Source of the DNA: Geothrix paludis
GTDB lineage: Bacteria > Acidobacteriota > Holophagae > Holophagales > Holophagaceae
NCBI RefSeq assembly: GCF_022808815.1
Contig: NZ_JAKZLC010000001.1
Span: 930,001-994,000 of the forward strand
Direction: 5' to 3'
DNA length: 64,000 nucleotides
Shown: in pieces, positions 40,828 through 48,895 of the stretch
Position numbering within the stretch: the first letter of the stretch is position 1
How the letters are laid out: each line of letters opens with the position of its first letter
Notes under the pieces: generated by a model
Databases searched by the model: none
Seen by the model: only the letters and a program-made list of their open reading frames with translations
What the model was told of the DNA's origin: nothing
Program-made: the position numbers and the translations under genes

Positions 40828-41775
40828 ATGACCCGAAAAATCGCACTCCTGGCCATCGGTGGCAACGCGTTGCTCAAAGAGAAGGAGCGCGGGCTCCAGG
40901 AGGAGCAACTGGAGAACGCCCGGGAGACGGCGGAGATGCTGGCGCGAGTGGTGGCCGAGGGCTACGCCCTCTGCGTGGTGCACGGCAACGGGCCCCAGGT
41001 GGGTAACCTGCTCATCCAGCAGGAGGCCGGATCTGGCCAGATCCCGCCCTACAGCCTGGACATCTGCGGGGCCATGACCCAGGGCTCCATGGGCTACATG
41101 CTGGAGCGCATGCTCATCAACCGCCTGCGCTTCATGGGCCTGGATGCGCCGGTGACCTCCGTGCTCACCGAGGTGGTGGTGGACAAAGAGGACAAGGGCT
41201 TTCAGGACCCGACGAAACCTGTTGGTCCTTTCTACCCCGAGTTCCGCGCCCTGGAACTGATGCGGTCCAAGCGCTGGAAGATGAAGGAGGATTCGGGCCG
41301 CGGCTGGCGCAAGGTGGTGCCCTCGCCCAAGCCCATCGAGATCGTCCAGCTCGACGCCATCAAGACCCTGCTCCAGTCCGGCAGTTCCGTCATCGCCGGC
41401 GGCGGTGGCGGCATCCCGGTCATCCGCGACGCCAGCGGCTTCCTGGTGGGCATGGAGGCCGTCATCGACAAGGACCGCCTCAGCGCCCTGCTGGCCGCCC
41501 AGCTCGATGCGGACCTCTTCATCATCCTCACGGGCGTGGCCAAGGTGGCCCTCGACTTCGGCAAGCCCACCCAGCGCTGGGTGGACCGCCTCACCGCCAG
41601 CGAAGCCCGGAAGCACCTGGCCGAGGGCCAGTTCCCGCCCGGCAGCATGGGTCCCAAGATCGAGAGCGCCCTGGCCTACCTGGAAGGCGGCGGCCACGAG
41701 GTGCTCATCACCACCGCTGAGGCCCTGGCCACCGAGGACCCCGCCACCGTGGGCACTCGCATCGTGCGAGACTGA
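40828..41775 (+). CDS. arcC: Carbamate kinase
   Basis: The 315-residue amino-acid kinase family protein reversibly transfers phosphate between carbamoyl phosphate and ADP. Motifs match the family: IALLAIGGNALL at the N-terminus, VVHGNGPQVGNLL, QGSMGYMLE, FVIAGGGGGIPVI-like VIAGGGGGIPVIRD, the loop AVIDKDRLSALLA, and PPGSMGPKIESALAYL near the C-terminus. No arginine deiminase or ornithine transcarbamylase gene is adjacent, so it may act in another carbamoyl-phosphate context. A YciI-like gene follows 23 bp later. Confidence 0.95.
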   Translation: MTRKIALLAIGGNALLKEKERGLQEEQLENARETAEMLARVVAEGYALCVVHGNGPQVGNLLIQQEAGSGQIPPYSLDICGAMTQGSMGYMLERMLINRLRFMGLDAPVTSVLTEVVVDKEDKGFQDPTKPVGPFYPEFRALELMRSKRWKMKEDSGRGWRKVVPSPKPIEIVQLDAIKTLLQSGSSVIAGGGGGIPVIRDASGFLVGMEAVIDKDRLSALLAAQLDADLFIILTGVAKVALDFGKPTQRWVDRLTASEARKHLAEGQFPPGSMGPKIESALAYLEGGGHEVLITTAEALATEDPATVGTRIVRD

Positions 41776-41798
41776 GGCTTCTTGGGAGGAAGCTTCCG

Positions 41799-42092
41799 AT
41801 GTACGCCCTCATCCTCGTCCGCTACCGCCGGCCCCTCACCGAGGTCGAAGCCGTCACGGAAGCCCACCGGGCCTACCTCGACACCCTGAAGCAGCAGGGC
41901 GTCCTCCTGGCCTCGGGGCCTCTGGATCCCCGGTTCGGCGGCGCCTGGCTGGTACGGGTACAGGACGAGAACCCCCTCGCCGACCTGGACACCCTGCGCG
42001 ATGGCGATCCCTTCCACAAGGCGGGCCTCGCCAACTATGAGCTGCTGCCCTGGAAGGTGATGGCCGGCAAGGAAGCGTTCGACAAGATCTGA
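41799..42092 (+). CDS. YciI-family protein
   Basis: The 97-residue dimeric ferredoxin-like protein of the YCII family has the conserved AHRAYLDTLKQQGVLLASGPL and the GDPFHKAGLANYELLPW tail. YciI proteins have a proposed His-Asp dyad. Some bind small acids or act as dehydrochlorinase-like enzymes, but most are uncharacterised. The ribosome site GGAGGAAG precedes the start. It follows arcC in one short operon, and a strong hairpin terminator lies just after the stop. Confidence 0.8.
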   Translation: MYALILVRYRRPLTEVEAVTEAHRAYLDTLKQQGVLLASGPLDPRFGGAWLVRVQDENPLADLDTLRDGDPFHKAGLANYELLPWKVMAGKEAFDKI

Positions 42093-42127
42093 TCTCCGCC
42101 CGCCGGGCCTCCCCCGCGGGCGGAGAT
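42092..42127. terminator. Bidirectional hairpin after yciI and the OsmC gene
   Basis: ATCTCCGCCCGC (42092-42103) and GCGGGCGGAGAT (42116-42127) form a perfect 12-bp stem with a 12-nt loop. It overlaps the last base of the YciI gene. A partly T-rich tail (TCTTCC) follows on the plus strand. It lies between convergent transcription units. Confidence 0.75.
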
Positions 42128-42142
42128 TCTTCCGCGGTTCGC

Positions 42143-42697
42143 TCAGTGGCTGAGCTTGATGTCCACCGGGTTCTTGAAGGTGTCGTAGAGGGGCGACGTC
42201 CGCATGACGCAGTCGTGGAGCTCCTGGATCTGCGCCGGGGTGCCGCTGCAGGCGAGGTTCACCTTCACGCGGATCTGGGACAGCCCGGGACGGATGTTCT
42301 TGTCGAGCTCAAGGAAGCCCCGGAGATCGGAATCCGTCTCCATGTCGAAGCTGAGGCTGCTGATGTCCAGGCCCATGGCCGCGGCCGTGTAGGCGTAGGT
42401 CACGCTCAGGCAGGAGCTGAGGGCGTGCAGGGCCGCTTCCCCCGCATTGGGCGCCAGGTCCGAGCCCAGCAGGGCCTCCGGCTCATCGGCCTCGAGGAAC
42501 ATCGGCGTGGTCCGCTTGTGCTCCATTCCGGCCCCGTAGAGCGAATCGAAGGTGCTCTGGGAGTGGGCGCCGTTGATCCATTTGGCCTTGGACCGGAAGG
42601 TGAACTTGGCGAGGGCGGGATTGGCCTTCACCATCGAGACAGTGGTGTTGAGGGCATCCACGTTCACGCCGTTGTGGATGGTTGCGATGCTGCCCAT
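42143..42697 (-). CDS. OsmC-family peroxiredoxin-like protein
   Basis: The start at 42697 is set by a very strong ribosome site (GAGGAGG). The 184-residue protein belongs to the OsmC/Ohr superfamily (PNAGEAALHALSSCLSVTYAY carries a conserved Cys, and NLACSGTPAQI a second one). This set often reduces organic hydroperoxides. The N-terminal part (TFRSKAKWINGAHSQSTF) corresponds to the first OsmC beta sheet. It stands alone, convergent with yciI. An in-frame upstream extension has no matching signals and was not used. Confidence 0.85.
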   Translation of the reverse strand: MGSIATIHNGVNVDALNTTVSMVKANPALAKFTFRSKAKWINGAHSQSTFDSLYGAGMEHKRTTPMFLEADEPEALLGSDLAPNAGEAALHALSSCLSVTYAYTAAAMGLDISSLSFDMETDSDLRGFLELDKNIRPGLSQIRVKVNLACSGTPAQIQELHDCVMRTSPLYDTFKNPVDIKLSH

Positions 42698-42893
42698 GGA
42701 TCCTCCTCGTGGATCGGGCGCTGCCCGTACGGGGGTCGGGCCTCCGAGGGGAAGCGCGTGTAGGACACCCACAAGGGTCCCGCAAGCCACGGGGCCCCCT
42801 GGAAAGAGACCTCCAGGATGGGCCCGGTTGAGCCTGAAACAAGGTCGCAAAATTCGAACCAGGGACCCGCTGGTCCATCTGTCCAAGGCACAG

Positions 42894-43859
42894 CTACTTC
42901 AGCGCCGGCGCTGCCTTGGCGGCTTCCACCGCCTGCCGGGCCCGGGCCCGTTCCGCATCACTGGGGGTGCCCCAGACGGCCCGGCTGGGCTTCTGCTTCA
43001 ACAATTGCAGCAGTTCCTCCGCGGAATCCAGGGAACGCCTCAGCGCCTTGAGGCTGGCCTCCAGCTCCGGCTGGTCCTCGGCCCGGAACCGGGCCAGCAG
43101 CGCATCCGACTGCTGCAGCACCGACGCCAGACTCACGAGAATCCGATCCAAGTCCGGCGCGCGCGTTTCAAGGAGGGTACGGGTCACCGCCAGGCTCTTC
43201 TCCAGGTCGGCGAGGGCCTTGTCGGCCTCTCCCATGCTGCGGTCCGCATGGGCGGCCAGTCCGCGGCCATCCCTGGCCAGGGCCTGGAATTCGCGCAGGG
43301 TGGCGTCCAGCGATCGCAGCGCCCGGGCCACGGAAGGATGCTCCAGCAGGTCTCCCAGCCCCTTCGCCTGGATGCGATCGCGCACCGCGTCCAGAGAGGC
43401 GTTCAGGCTGGCCAGCAGACGGTCCGCCCGCTCCAGCACGCCGCTCAGGGAGACCCCCTGCTCGCCCGGGATCTGCTCGCCCGGCACCAGTGGCACCATG
43501 CGCATGTCTGACGGCGGCAGTCGCAGGTCCAGCATCACGCTGCCCACGCCCCTGGGGGCCACCACGGCCCGGGTGCCGCGCCACAGCTGGATATCCGAGC
43601 GCACGGCCAGGGTGGCCAGGAAGTGGTAGTCCGTGCCCTCTCGCCGCATGTCCACCCGTTCCACGGACCCCACGCGATAGCCCTTCAGCTGGACGTCGGT
43701 GCCGGGCGCCAGTCCCTCCATCTGGTCCAGCCGCACCACCAGCGGATAGGTCTTCTCGGTCACCACCGCGGCGTTCTTGTAGGCCAGGAGGCCCCCGAAG
43801 AAGCCCAGCGCCAGGAGGATGAAGAGGCCCAGGCGGGCGTCCTGCTTCTCGAAGTTCAT
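42894..43859 (-). CDS. MlaD-like MCE-domain lipid-transport protein
   Basis: The 321-residue protein has an N-terminal anchor (LGLFILLALGFFGGLLAY) and an MCE domain (about 35-115) with the family motif GLAPGTDVQLKGYRVGSVE. A long helical region follows (about 130-300) with a coiled-coil character. MCE proteins form ring- or tube-like periplasmic lipid conduits between inner and outer membrane. The last gene of a three-gene unit, it overlaps the ATPase gene by 4 bp, as in Mla-type operons. The conduit's lipid is not known. A substrate-binding protein (MlaC) is not evident in the window. Confidence 0.9.
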   Translation of the reverse strand: MNFEKQDARLGLFILLALGFFGGLLAYKNAAVVTEKTYPLVVRLDQMEGLAPGTDVQLKGYRVGSVERVDMRREGTDYHFLATLAVRSDIQLWRGTRAVVAPRGVGSVMLDLRLPPSDMRMVPLVPGEQIPGEQGVSLSGVLERADRLLASLNASLDAVRDRIQAKGLGDLLEHPSVARALRSLDATLREFQALARDGRGLAAHADRSMGEADKALADLEKSLAVTRTLLETRAPDLDRILVSLASVLQQSDALLARFRAEDQPELEASLKALRRSLDSAEELLQLLKQKPSRAVWGTPSDAERARARQAVEAAKAAPALK

Positions 43860-44521
43860 GACGGCTCCGAAGGCGGGTGGGGCGCGCGGAGGTCCAGCGT
43901 CTGGAACTCCGCCCCCAGGGGCAGATCCGCCTCCTCCATGGCCAGGAGGAGGGTGCGGCCGGAATCCAGGGCCCAGCCCGAGATGAGGTCGAGGACCAGG
44001 CCGCGGTCGGTGGCATCCAGTCCCTCCAGGGGCCCGTCCAGGAGGATCAGCTCCGGGTCCAGGGCCAGCACCCGGGCCAGGTTGGCGTGCTTCCGCGCCG
44101 CCGCGCTCACCGCATGGGGACGGAGGCCCGCCAAGGGCTCCAGCCCGAGTCGCGCCAGGGCCTCTCCCGTCCGGCGGTCGACCTCTCCTCTGGGAAGCCC
44201 CAGGAATCTCAGCGGGAGGACCACATTGTCCGCCAGGCTGAGGTTCGACAGCAGCCCGCCGGCAGGGAAGGCGAACCCCATGCGGACCCGTCCCGCCAGC
44301 CCCAGGGCGCCCTCCCCTGGCCAGACGGGGATGCCCGCGATCGTCACCTCGCCAGCCCTGGGGCGCTCTGTGCCGGCAAGCACCTTCAGCAGGTGGCCTC
44401 TTCCCGTTCCGCCGGCGCCCGCCACCAGGAGGTTCCGGCCCGGCGGGAGGTCCAGATCCAGGCCCTCCACCAGAGGCCGGCCATCGGGGAGATCGCAGGC
44501 GAGGCCGCGGACCTGGAGCAT
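43856..44521 (-). CDS. MlaF-like ABC ATPase with degenerate active site
   Basis: The 221-residue nucleotide-binding subunit sits in the Mla position and overlaps the permease gene by one base (TGATG). Its ABC fold is recognisable (LVAGAGGTGRGHLLKVLAG, RMGFAFPAGGLLSNLSL, LARVLALDPELILLDGP). The active-site residues are changed: Walker A Lys is Arg41, followed by Gly-His instead of Ser/Thr. The signature is VSAAARK (Ser139) rather than LSGGQ. Walker B is followed by Gly163 instead of the catalytic Glu, and the switch His region is AMEE. Hydrolysis is therefore unlikely. An in-frame upstream extension is only a shadow of the permease gene. Confidence 0.85.
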   Translation of the reverse strand: MLQVRGLACDLPDGRPLVEGLDLDLPPGRNLLVAGAGGTGRGHLLKVLAGTERPRAGEVTIAGIPVWPGEGALGLAGRVRMGFAFPAGGLLSNLSLADNVVLPLRFLGLPRGEVDRRTGEALARLGLEPLAGLRPHAVSAAARKHANLARVLALDPELILLDGPLEGLDATDRGLVLDLISGWALDSGRTLLLAMEEADLPLGAEFQTLDLRAPHPPSEPS

Positions 44522-45309
44522 CAGAAGTAGAAGCATGCGGCCAGGAGGCCGTCGATGACGAACACCGCCACCAGGGCGGAGACCACCGTCTTCGTGACGG
44601 CCTGGGGGACCTCGGTCTGGCTGCGCCGGACGCGGAGGCCGAAGTGGCAGGCGTGGAAGGTGATGGCGCCCGAGAAGAAGAAGACCTTCAGCAGGGTGGC
44701 CGTGAAATCCAGATTTGACAGCGCCTGTCGCACGGACTCCATGAAGAAGCCCCAGGTGATGCCGTATTTCAAGCGGGCCACCAGGAAGCCACCCCCAAGC
44801 GCCGCCGCATCGAAGCACACCACCAGGGCGAAGATCGCCACGAGCACGCCCGCCCAGCGAGGCAGGAGCAGGTAGCGGTAGGGGTCCACCCCGTGGGCCG
44901 CGAGCGCATCGACCTCTCCGTTGAGCTGCATGGTGCCCAGTTCCGCCGCGATGGCTGTGGCGCTGCGGCCGATGACCAGCACGGCGGTCAGCAATGGGCC
45001 CAACTCCCGCAGGATGATGACCACCATGAGCGTGCCGATGTAGTTCTCTGCGCCCAGGCCGGAGAGCTGGCTGAAGGCCTGGATGAGCGTCACCGCGCCC
45101 AGCAGCAGCGCCGTGCCCGCCACGAGCACCCCGGCGTCGAGGCCCGTGAAGCGGATCTGGAGCTTTGTCTGCCCGCCCACCACCGCCAGCTGGCCGGCCC
45201 GGAGCGCCAGCCCGGAACGCAGGGTCCGCCATACCAGGTGCGCCTGGTCGCCCAGGAACTCCAGGAAGCCGCGCACCGGCGCGCCAATCCGCGCTAGGAA
45301 AGCCATCAT
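44521..45309 (-). CDS. MlaE-family phospholipid transport permease
   Basis: The 262-residue inner-membrane protein has the MlaE core: VIILRELGPLLTAVLVIGR, SATAIAAELGTMQLNGEVDAL and HGVDPYRYLLLPR, which form the membrane interface with the ATPase coupling helix. About five or six hydrophobic helices are seen. It is the first gene of the unit MlaE-MlaF-MlaD and probably moves lipids to or from the outer membrane. The permease looks intact although its ATPase partner does not. Confidence 0.9.
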   Translation of the reverse strand: MMAFLARIGAPVRGFLEFLGDQAHLVWRTLRSGLALRAGQLAVVGGQTKLQIRFTGLDAGVLVAGTALLLGAVTLIQAFSQLSGLGAENYIGTLMVVIILRELGPLLTAVLVIGRSATAIAAELGTMQLNGEVDALAAHGVDPYRYLLLPRWAGVLVAIFALVVCFDAAALGGGFLVARLKYGITWGFFMESVRQALSNLDFTATLLKVFFFSGAITFHACHFGLRVRRSQTEVPQAVTKTVVSALVAVFVIDGLLAACFYF

Positions 45310-45347
45310 TCACCCGAGGGATGGCTCCAAGGCTAGCAGAAAACCGT

Positions 45348-46157
45348 TCAGGGCTGAGCCGCACCACCCCTGCCGAGGCGCGGCCTCCCCGCCTCCAGGC
45401 TGAGGGTCGCCTGGTAGCCGAGGTAGAGGTGGATCTCCCGGTCGCCCGACAGGTTCCGGCCGGCGCTGATCAGGACGTGGTCCCGCTCCGACAGGTTGAG
45501 GATGGCCCCGACGTTGAAGCCGGTCGAGGCCACGCCATCTTGCGTGGCCGCCGAGCGTTGGAACAGCTCCCCGCCCAGGGTGATCCGCTCCGACAGATCC
45601 CGCTGGAGGAGCCACCCGAGGTAGTGCCAATTGCGCTGGCCCTCCCCCGGGTTCCGCCACCAGCCGTACCCGCCGTAGCTGGTCCATGGGCCCCAGCTCT
45701 TCTGGAGCCACAGCGGGAGGTACACCTGGGTGTGCCCCGCGCCGAGCCCCCGTTCCGCGGCCCCCGTGGGAACCTCCACCAGCGGGAAGACGCCCACCTG
45801 GGGAAGGACCCCGGTTTCGCGCAGAAGGCGGATCTTGAGCCCGACCTCCGTATCGCCGTAGCCCCGCGTCACGGGCCCTCCCGCGGGCTTGGCGTAGGCG
45901 AGGGGCGCCACGAGGTGGAACTGCGTTTCCGGCAGGATGCCGGCGTTGAACTCCGCCAGGGGTAGGCTGCCCGACGCGCCACCGGGTGCTCGAAGTCCCA
46001 TCCAGCTCAGGTAGAGCTCCATGTGGTGGTGCTCCACCGGCTCCGGGTCGTCCGTGAAGAAGGGTGGGCCCGCCTGCAGCCAGGTCCCCAGGAGCCCGGC
46101 CACCACCAGCGCCCGCCACCGACCGGCCCGCAGGAGAAGGGTCACATCACGTCCCAT
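45348..46157 (-). CDS. Outer-membrane beta-barrel protein (phenol MetA-type/transporter-like)
   Basis: The start at 46157 gives 269 residues with a signal peptide (VVAGLLGTWLQAG). Near the mature N-terminus it has PPFFTDDPEPVEHHHMELY, a motif seen in a family of predicted outer-membrane proteins often labelled MetA-pathway or transporter. The rest is alternating beta-strand segments ending in aromatic residues (GYGWWRNPGEGQRNWHYLGWLL), as expected of a small barrel. Function is unknown. It lies between the Mla-type unit and the CAP gene, and all three are on the minus strand, so a common transcript is possible. Confidence 0.7.
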   Translation of the reverse strand: MGRDVTLLLRAGRWRALVVAGLLGTWLQAGPPFFTDDPEPVEHHHMELYLSWMGLRAPGGASGSLPLAEFNAGILPETQFHLVAPLAYAKPAGGPVTRGYGDTEVGLKIRLLRETGVLPQVGVFPLVEVPTGAAERGLGAGHTQVYLPLWLQKSWGPWTSYGGYGWWRNPGEGQRNWHYLGWLLQRDLSERITLGGELFQRSAATQDGVASTGFNVGAILNLSERDHVLISAGRNLSGDREIHLYLGYQATLSLEAGRPRLGRGGAAQP

Positions 46158-46167
46158 GACGCGTCCC

Positions 46168-46797
46168 CTACCGGCTCTCCACGAACCCATCGGCGTAGTC
46201 GATCACGGTCACCGTTCGGTACTCCCGATGGGGCGCCGAGCCGGCGCCGGCCTGGTGGAGATCCGGGTTGAAGAGGTTCTTCCGGTGGCCGCGGCTGGCC
46301 ACTCCATCGTCGACCAGCAGCTGGATCACCACCTGCCGGGCCTCGTCCTCGCCGGCGCTGATGTTCTCTGCGATGAGCCCCTGCCAGCGTCCCAGCCGGT
46401 TCAGCCGGTCCGTGAGGCGGCTGCCATCCGAACCCGTGTGCTCGATGCTGCCCCTCGGCCCGATGTCCTGGGCATGCAGGCGGGCCGCCCGCGCCAGCCC
46501 CTCGCTGAAGCGCAGGGGGCCCACCGGCCGAGCGGACTCGAGAAACGCGATGGCCTCGTCCAGCGCGGTCACACCCTCCTCCGTACGCAGGGGCACGCGG
46601 CCCGGGCGGCTCCAGAGGGTGCCTTCGAAATACGGCCGCAGCTCCCGGAGGTATTTCGCGTAGGCCTTCGGCCGCACGCGCGCGTCGCTCATCTCCTGGA
46701 CCACCGCCCGCTCGAAGGCCGTGGCCTTCGCGGGTTCACCAGACACCCCATGGATGGGGCACAGCAGCGCGGCAAGGGACAGGACGGCGATCCTCAT
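46168..46797 (-). CDS. CAP-domain (SCP/PR1) secreted protein
   Basis: The second of two close ATGs (46797) is spaced correctly from GGGAG and gives 209 residues with a Sec signal (MRIAVLSLAALLCPIHGVSG). The CAP domain is seen as LRFSEGLARAARLHAQDIG, EHTGSDGSRL, GLIAENISAG and RKNLFNPDLHQAGAG, the usual bacterial CAP motifs. Bacterial CAP proteins have roles in sporulation, adhesion or signalling but little defined biochemistry. It is followed 10 bp later by the beta-barrel gene. Confidence 0.85.
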   Translation of the reverse strand: MRIAVLSLAALLCPIHGVSGEPAKATAFERAVVQEMSDARVRPKAYAKYLRELRPYFEGTLWSRPGRVPLRTEEGVTALDEAIAFLESARPVGPLRFSEGLARAARLHAQDIGPRGSIEHTGSDGSRLTDRLNRLGRWQGLIAENISAGEDEARQVVIQLLVDDGVASRGHRKNLFNPDLHQAGAGSAPHREYRTVTVIDYADGFVESR

Positions 46798-46833
46798 GGG
46801 CATCTCCCGACGGACCCTCAAGGATAGGCGCTC

Positions 46834-47331
46834 TCAGCGCGCCGGTTCATCGGCTCCGGTGGCAAGCAGCCGGGTCGAGGCGTTCCGCACCCAGGGCAGC
46901 CAGGGATGGATCCGGCAGGCCAGGCAGAACCCGAAGAAGGCTTCGAGACCCGCGCAGGTTCCCAGGATGAACGCCAAGGCGAGGCCGAGGGATCGGAGGC
47001 CGGCCACGAATGCCAGGCCGATGCCCAGGGAGAACAGGAAGCCCACGGAAGCCGCGAAGCGCTTGGGACCCGCGTTGATCCTCCGCTCGGAAAGGCCCGC
47101 CCGGCGGCGGAGGGCACCTGCCGCGCGGGCCACCGGGCTGAAGGCCGGGCGGCCCGCGGCGCGGAGAAGGAAATCCGCGGCCAGGGCCAGGACCGCCCAG
47201 CCCCAGCCCTGCCAGACGGACACCCCGAGGAAGCCGAGCGACAGGAAGGCGGCGATCCGCCCGGCCGATTCATCGGTCAGGTCCGGCGTGATGGGGCAGC
47301 TCGGCCCCGGGCGAAGCGCCTTCTGGTTCAT
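46834..47331 (-). CDS. DUF4395 membrane protein
   Basis: The 165-residue protein begins with a short CPIT segment (PSCPITPDL), then two pairs of hydrophobic helices and a C-terminal FCLACRIHPWLP motif. That matches DUF4395, a family of small membrane proteins of unknown function sometimes found beside thioredoxin-like or rhodanese genes. Here the upstream neighbour is cysK (10 bp away), which may reflect a sulfur link. The start ATG at 47331 was preferred because the region before it overlaps the cysK end. Confidence 0.7.
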   Translation of the reverse strand: MNQKALRPGPSCPITPDLTDESAGRIAAFLSLGFLGVSVWQGWGWAVLALAADFLLRAAGRPAFSPVARAAGALRRRAGLSERRINAGPKRFAASVGFLFSLGIGLAFVAGLRSLGLALAFILGTCAGLEAFFGFCLACRIHPWLPWVRNASTRLLATGADEPAR

Positions 47332-47341
47332 CCGGGGTCCC

Positions 47342-48298
47342 TCAGATCGCCGGCCCATCGATCTCCGCGAACAGCGGATGCGTCAGGTAGCGCTCGCCGG
47401 TGTCGCAGAGCACGGCCACGACCGTCTTCCCTTCCCCCAGCTCCTTGGCCACTTCCAGGGCGGCGAAGACGATGGCGCCGGTGCTGATGCCCGTGAGCAG
47501 GCCCTCTTCGCGGGCCAGGCGGCGGGCGATGGCGATGGCGTCGTCGTAGCCCACGGGGCGGACGCGCTGGAACGCCTTCTTGTTCAAGATGCCCGGCACG
47601 AAGTTCGGCCCCAGGCCCTGGAGCTTGTGCGGGCCAGCCTTCCCCTCGCTCAGCAGGGGCGACGTTTCGGGTTCCACCGCCACGACCAGGGTGCCGGGCT
47701 TCTTCTCGGCCAGCACCTCGCCCACGCCGGTGACCGTGCCGCCGGTGCCCACGCCGGCTACGAAGGCGTCCAGTTCCGGCACCTGCTCCAGCACCTCCAG
47801 GGCCGTGGTGCGGCGGTGGACGGCGGGATTGGCAGGGTTCTCGAACTGGCGCACCAGGAAGTAGGAGGGATCACCGTCGGCCAGCTCCTGGGCCTTGTCC
47901 ACGGCGGCCTTCATGCCGCCCGAACCGGGCGTCAGCAGCAGCTCGGCGCCGTAGGCCTTCAGCAGAGAGCGGCGCTCCTGCGTCATCGTGTCGGGCATCA
48001 CCAGCGTGATCTTGTAGCCCTTGGCCGCCGCCACGAAGGCGAGGCCGATGCCCGTGTTGCCGCTGGTGGCCTCCAGCAGCGTCATGCCGGGCTTCAGCGC
48101 GCCGCGCGCTTCCGCGTCCTGGATCATGCTCAGGGCGATGCGGTCCTTCACGCTGCCGCCGGGGTTGGCGCTCTCGAGCTTCACGTAGACCTTGGCCGAG
48201 CCCTTGGGCACGAGGCGGTTCAGGCGCACGACGGGCGTGTAGCCCACCAGCTCATAGGCGTGTTCGACGCGGTTGGGGCGTTCAGTGGGGCGGGCCAT
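47342..48298 (-). CDS. cysK: Cysteine synthase A (O-acetylserine sulfhydrylase)
   Basis: This PLP enzyme makes cysteine from O-acetylserine and sulfide. The start at 48298 follows a good ribosome site (GGAGGAAG) and gives 318 residues. Lys51 in GGSVKDRIA forms the Schiff base, and EATSGNTGIGLAF, GVGTGGTVTGVGE and DTGERYLTHPLF are typical CysK/CysM motifs. A candidate promoter lies at 48362-48335 on the minus strand (TTGACA, 16 bp, CATACT), overlapping a perfect palindrome. An Rrf2 regulator gene is divergent, which suggests repression of cysK by that protein. Confidence 0.95.
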   Translation of the reverse strand: MARPTERPNRVEHAYELVGYTPVVRLNRLVPKGSAKVYVKLESANPGGSVKDRIALSMIQDAEARGALKPGMTLLEATSGNTGIGLAFVAAAKGYKITLVMPDTMTQERRSLLKAYGAELLLTPGSGGMKAAVDKAQELADGDPSYFLVRQFENPANPAVHRRTTALEVLEQVPELDAFVAGVGTGGTVTGVGEVLAEKKPGTLVVAVEPETSPLLSEGKAGPHKLQGLGPNFVPGILNKKAFQRVRPVGYDDAIAIARRLAREEGLLTGISTGAIVFAALEVAKELGEGKTVVAVLCDTGERYLTHPLFAEIDGPAI

Positions 48299-48334
48299 GG
48301 CTTCCTCCAAGCTTCGGACGCTGCCGAGTCCTGG

Positions 48335-48393
48335 AGTATGAAGAAGAAAAATAAATTGTCAAGTTTGTCAATTTATTTTGTTATGTATTAAGC
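48335..48393. promoter_or_regulatory. Divergent cysK/rrf2 promoter region with palindromic operator
   Basis: A perfect inverted repeat, AATAAATTG (48350-48358) and CAATTTATT (48369-48377) with a 10-bp spacer, lies between the divergent cysK and Rrf2 genes in a strikingly AT-rich patch. It overlaps candidate promoters in both directions: minus TTGACA at 48362-48357 with CATACT at 48340-48335, and plus TTGTCA at 48356-48361 with TGTTAT at 48379-48384. The position fits an operator for the adjacent regulator, which would control both genes. Confidence 0.65.
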
Positions 48394-48419
48394 TGTCCAG
48401 GTTTGGAGGAGGGCTCGCC

Positions 48420-48848
48420 ATGAGGGGATCGGCCAAAGGGCGCTACGGCCTGCAGTTCATGGTGGAACTGGCTCTACAGACCGGCCACGGCCCCATCCAG
48501 GTGGAGGCCGTGGCCCAGCGCCAGGCCCTTCCCTCCAAGTTCCTCCGGGTGCTCCTGGGCCCACTCAAGGCCGCAGGGCTGGTGAAGGTGCAGCGGGGCC
48601 CCAACGGTGGTTGCGAATTGGCCCGGCACCCCAGCCACATCACGGCCCTGGAGGTGCTGGAGGCCCTGGAAGGGCGCCTCGGCCCCGCCAGCCTCCCCCC
48701 CGACGCCACCCCGGGCGCCCGCGCCGTTCGGGACCTCTGGACCCGCAGCACCGAGGCCGCCCGCGCCGTCCTCCGCGGCGCCACCCTCGCCGACCTCGCC
48801 TTCAAGCAGCAGGCCATCGAGGTGGACAGCCAGGGGTACTCCATCTGA
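48420..48848 (+). CDS. Rrf2-family transcriptional regulator (CymR-like)
   Basis: The start at 48420, after GGAGGAGGG, gives 142 residues. An N-terminal winged helix-turn-helix is typical of Rrf2 proteins (GRYGLQFMVELALQ, VEAVAQRQALPSKFLRVLLGPLKAAGLV, RGPNGGCELAR). The three closely spaced cysteines of IscR or NsrR Fe-S sensors are missing, so it is probably not a cluster sensor. It resembles CymR, the cysteine-metabolism repressor that acts with CysK in Firmicutes. Being divergent from cysK with a palindrome between them strengthens this reading. In-frame codons upstream of 48420 are within the promoter. Confidence 0.85.
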   Translation: MRGSAKGRYGLQFMVELALQTGHGPIQVEAVAQRQALPSKFLRVLLGPLKAAGLVKVQRGPNGGCELARHPSHITALEVLEALEGRLGPASLPPDATPGARAVRDLWTRSTEAARAVLRGATLADLAFKQQAIEVDSQGYSI

Positions 48849-48895
48849 CCAGCTCGGAATCCGCTGCCGCGGATTCCGAACAAGCAGAACGGCGC

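Noticed and set aside
42835-42880. tRNA-like T-loop (GGTTCGAATT on the minus strand) near 42855
   Set aside because: The flanking bases do not pair as a T-stem, and no acceptor stem, anticodon arm or CCA end is seen.
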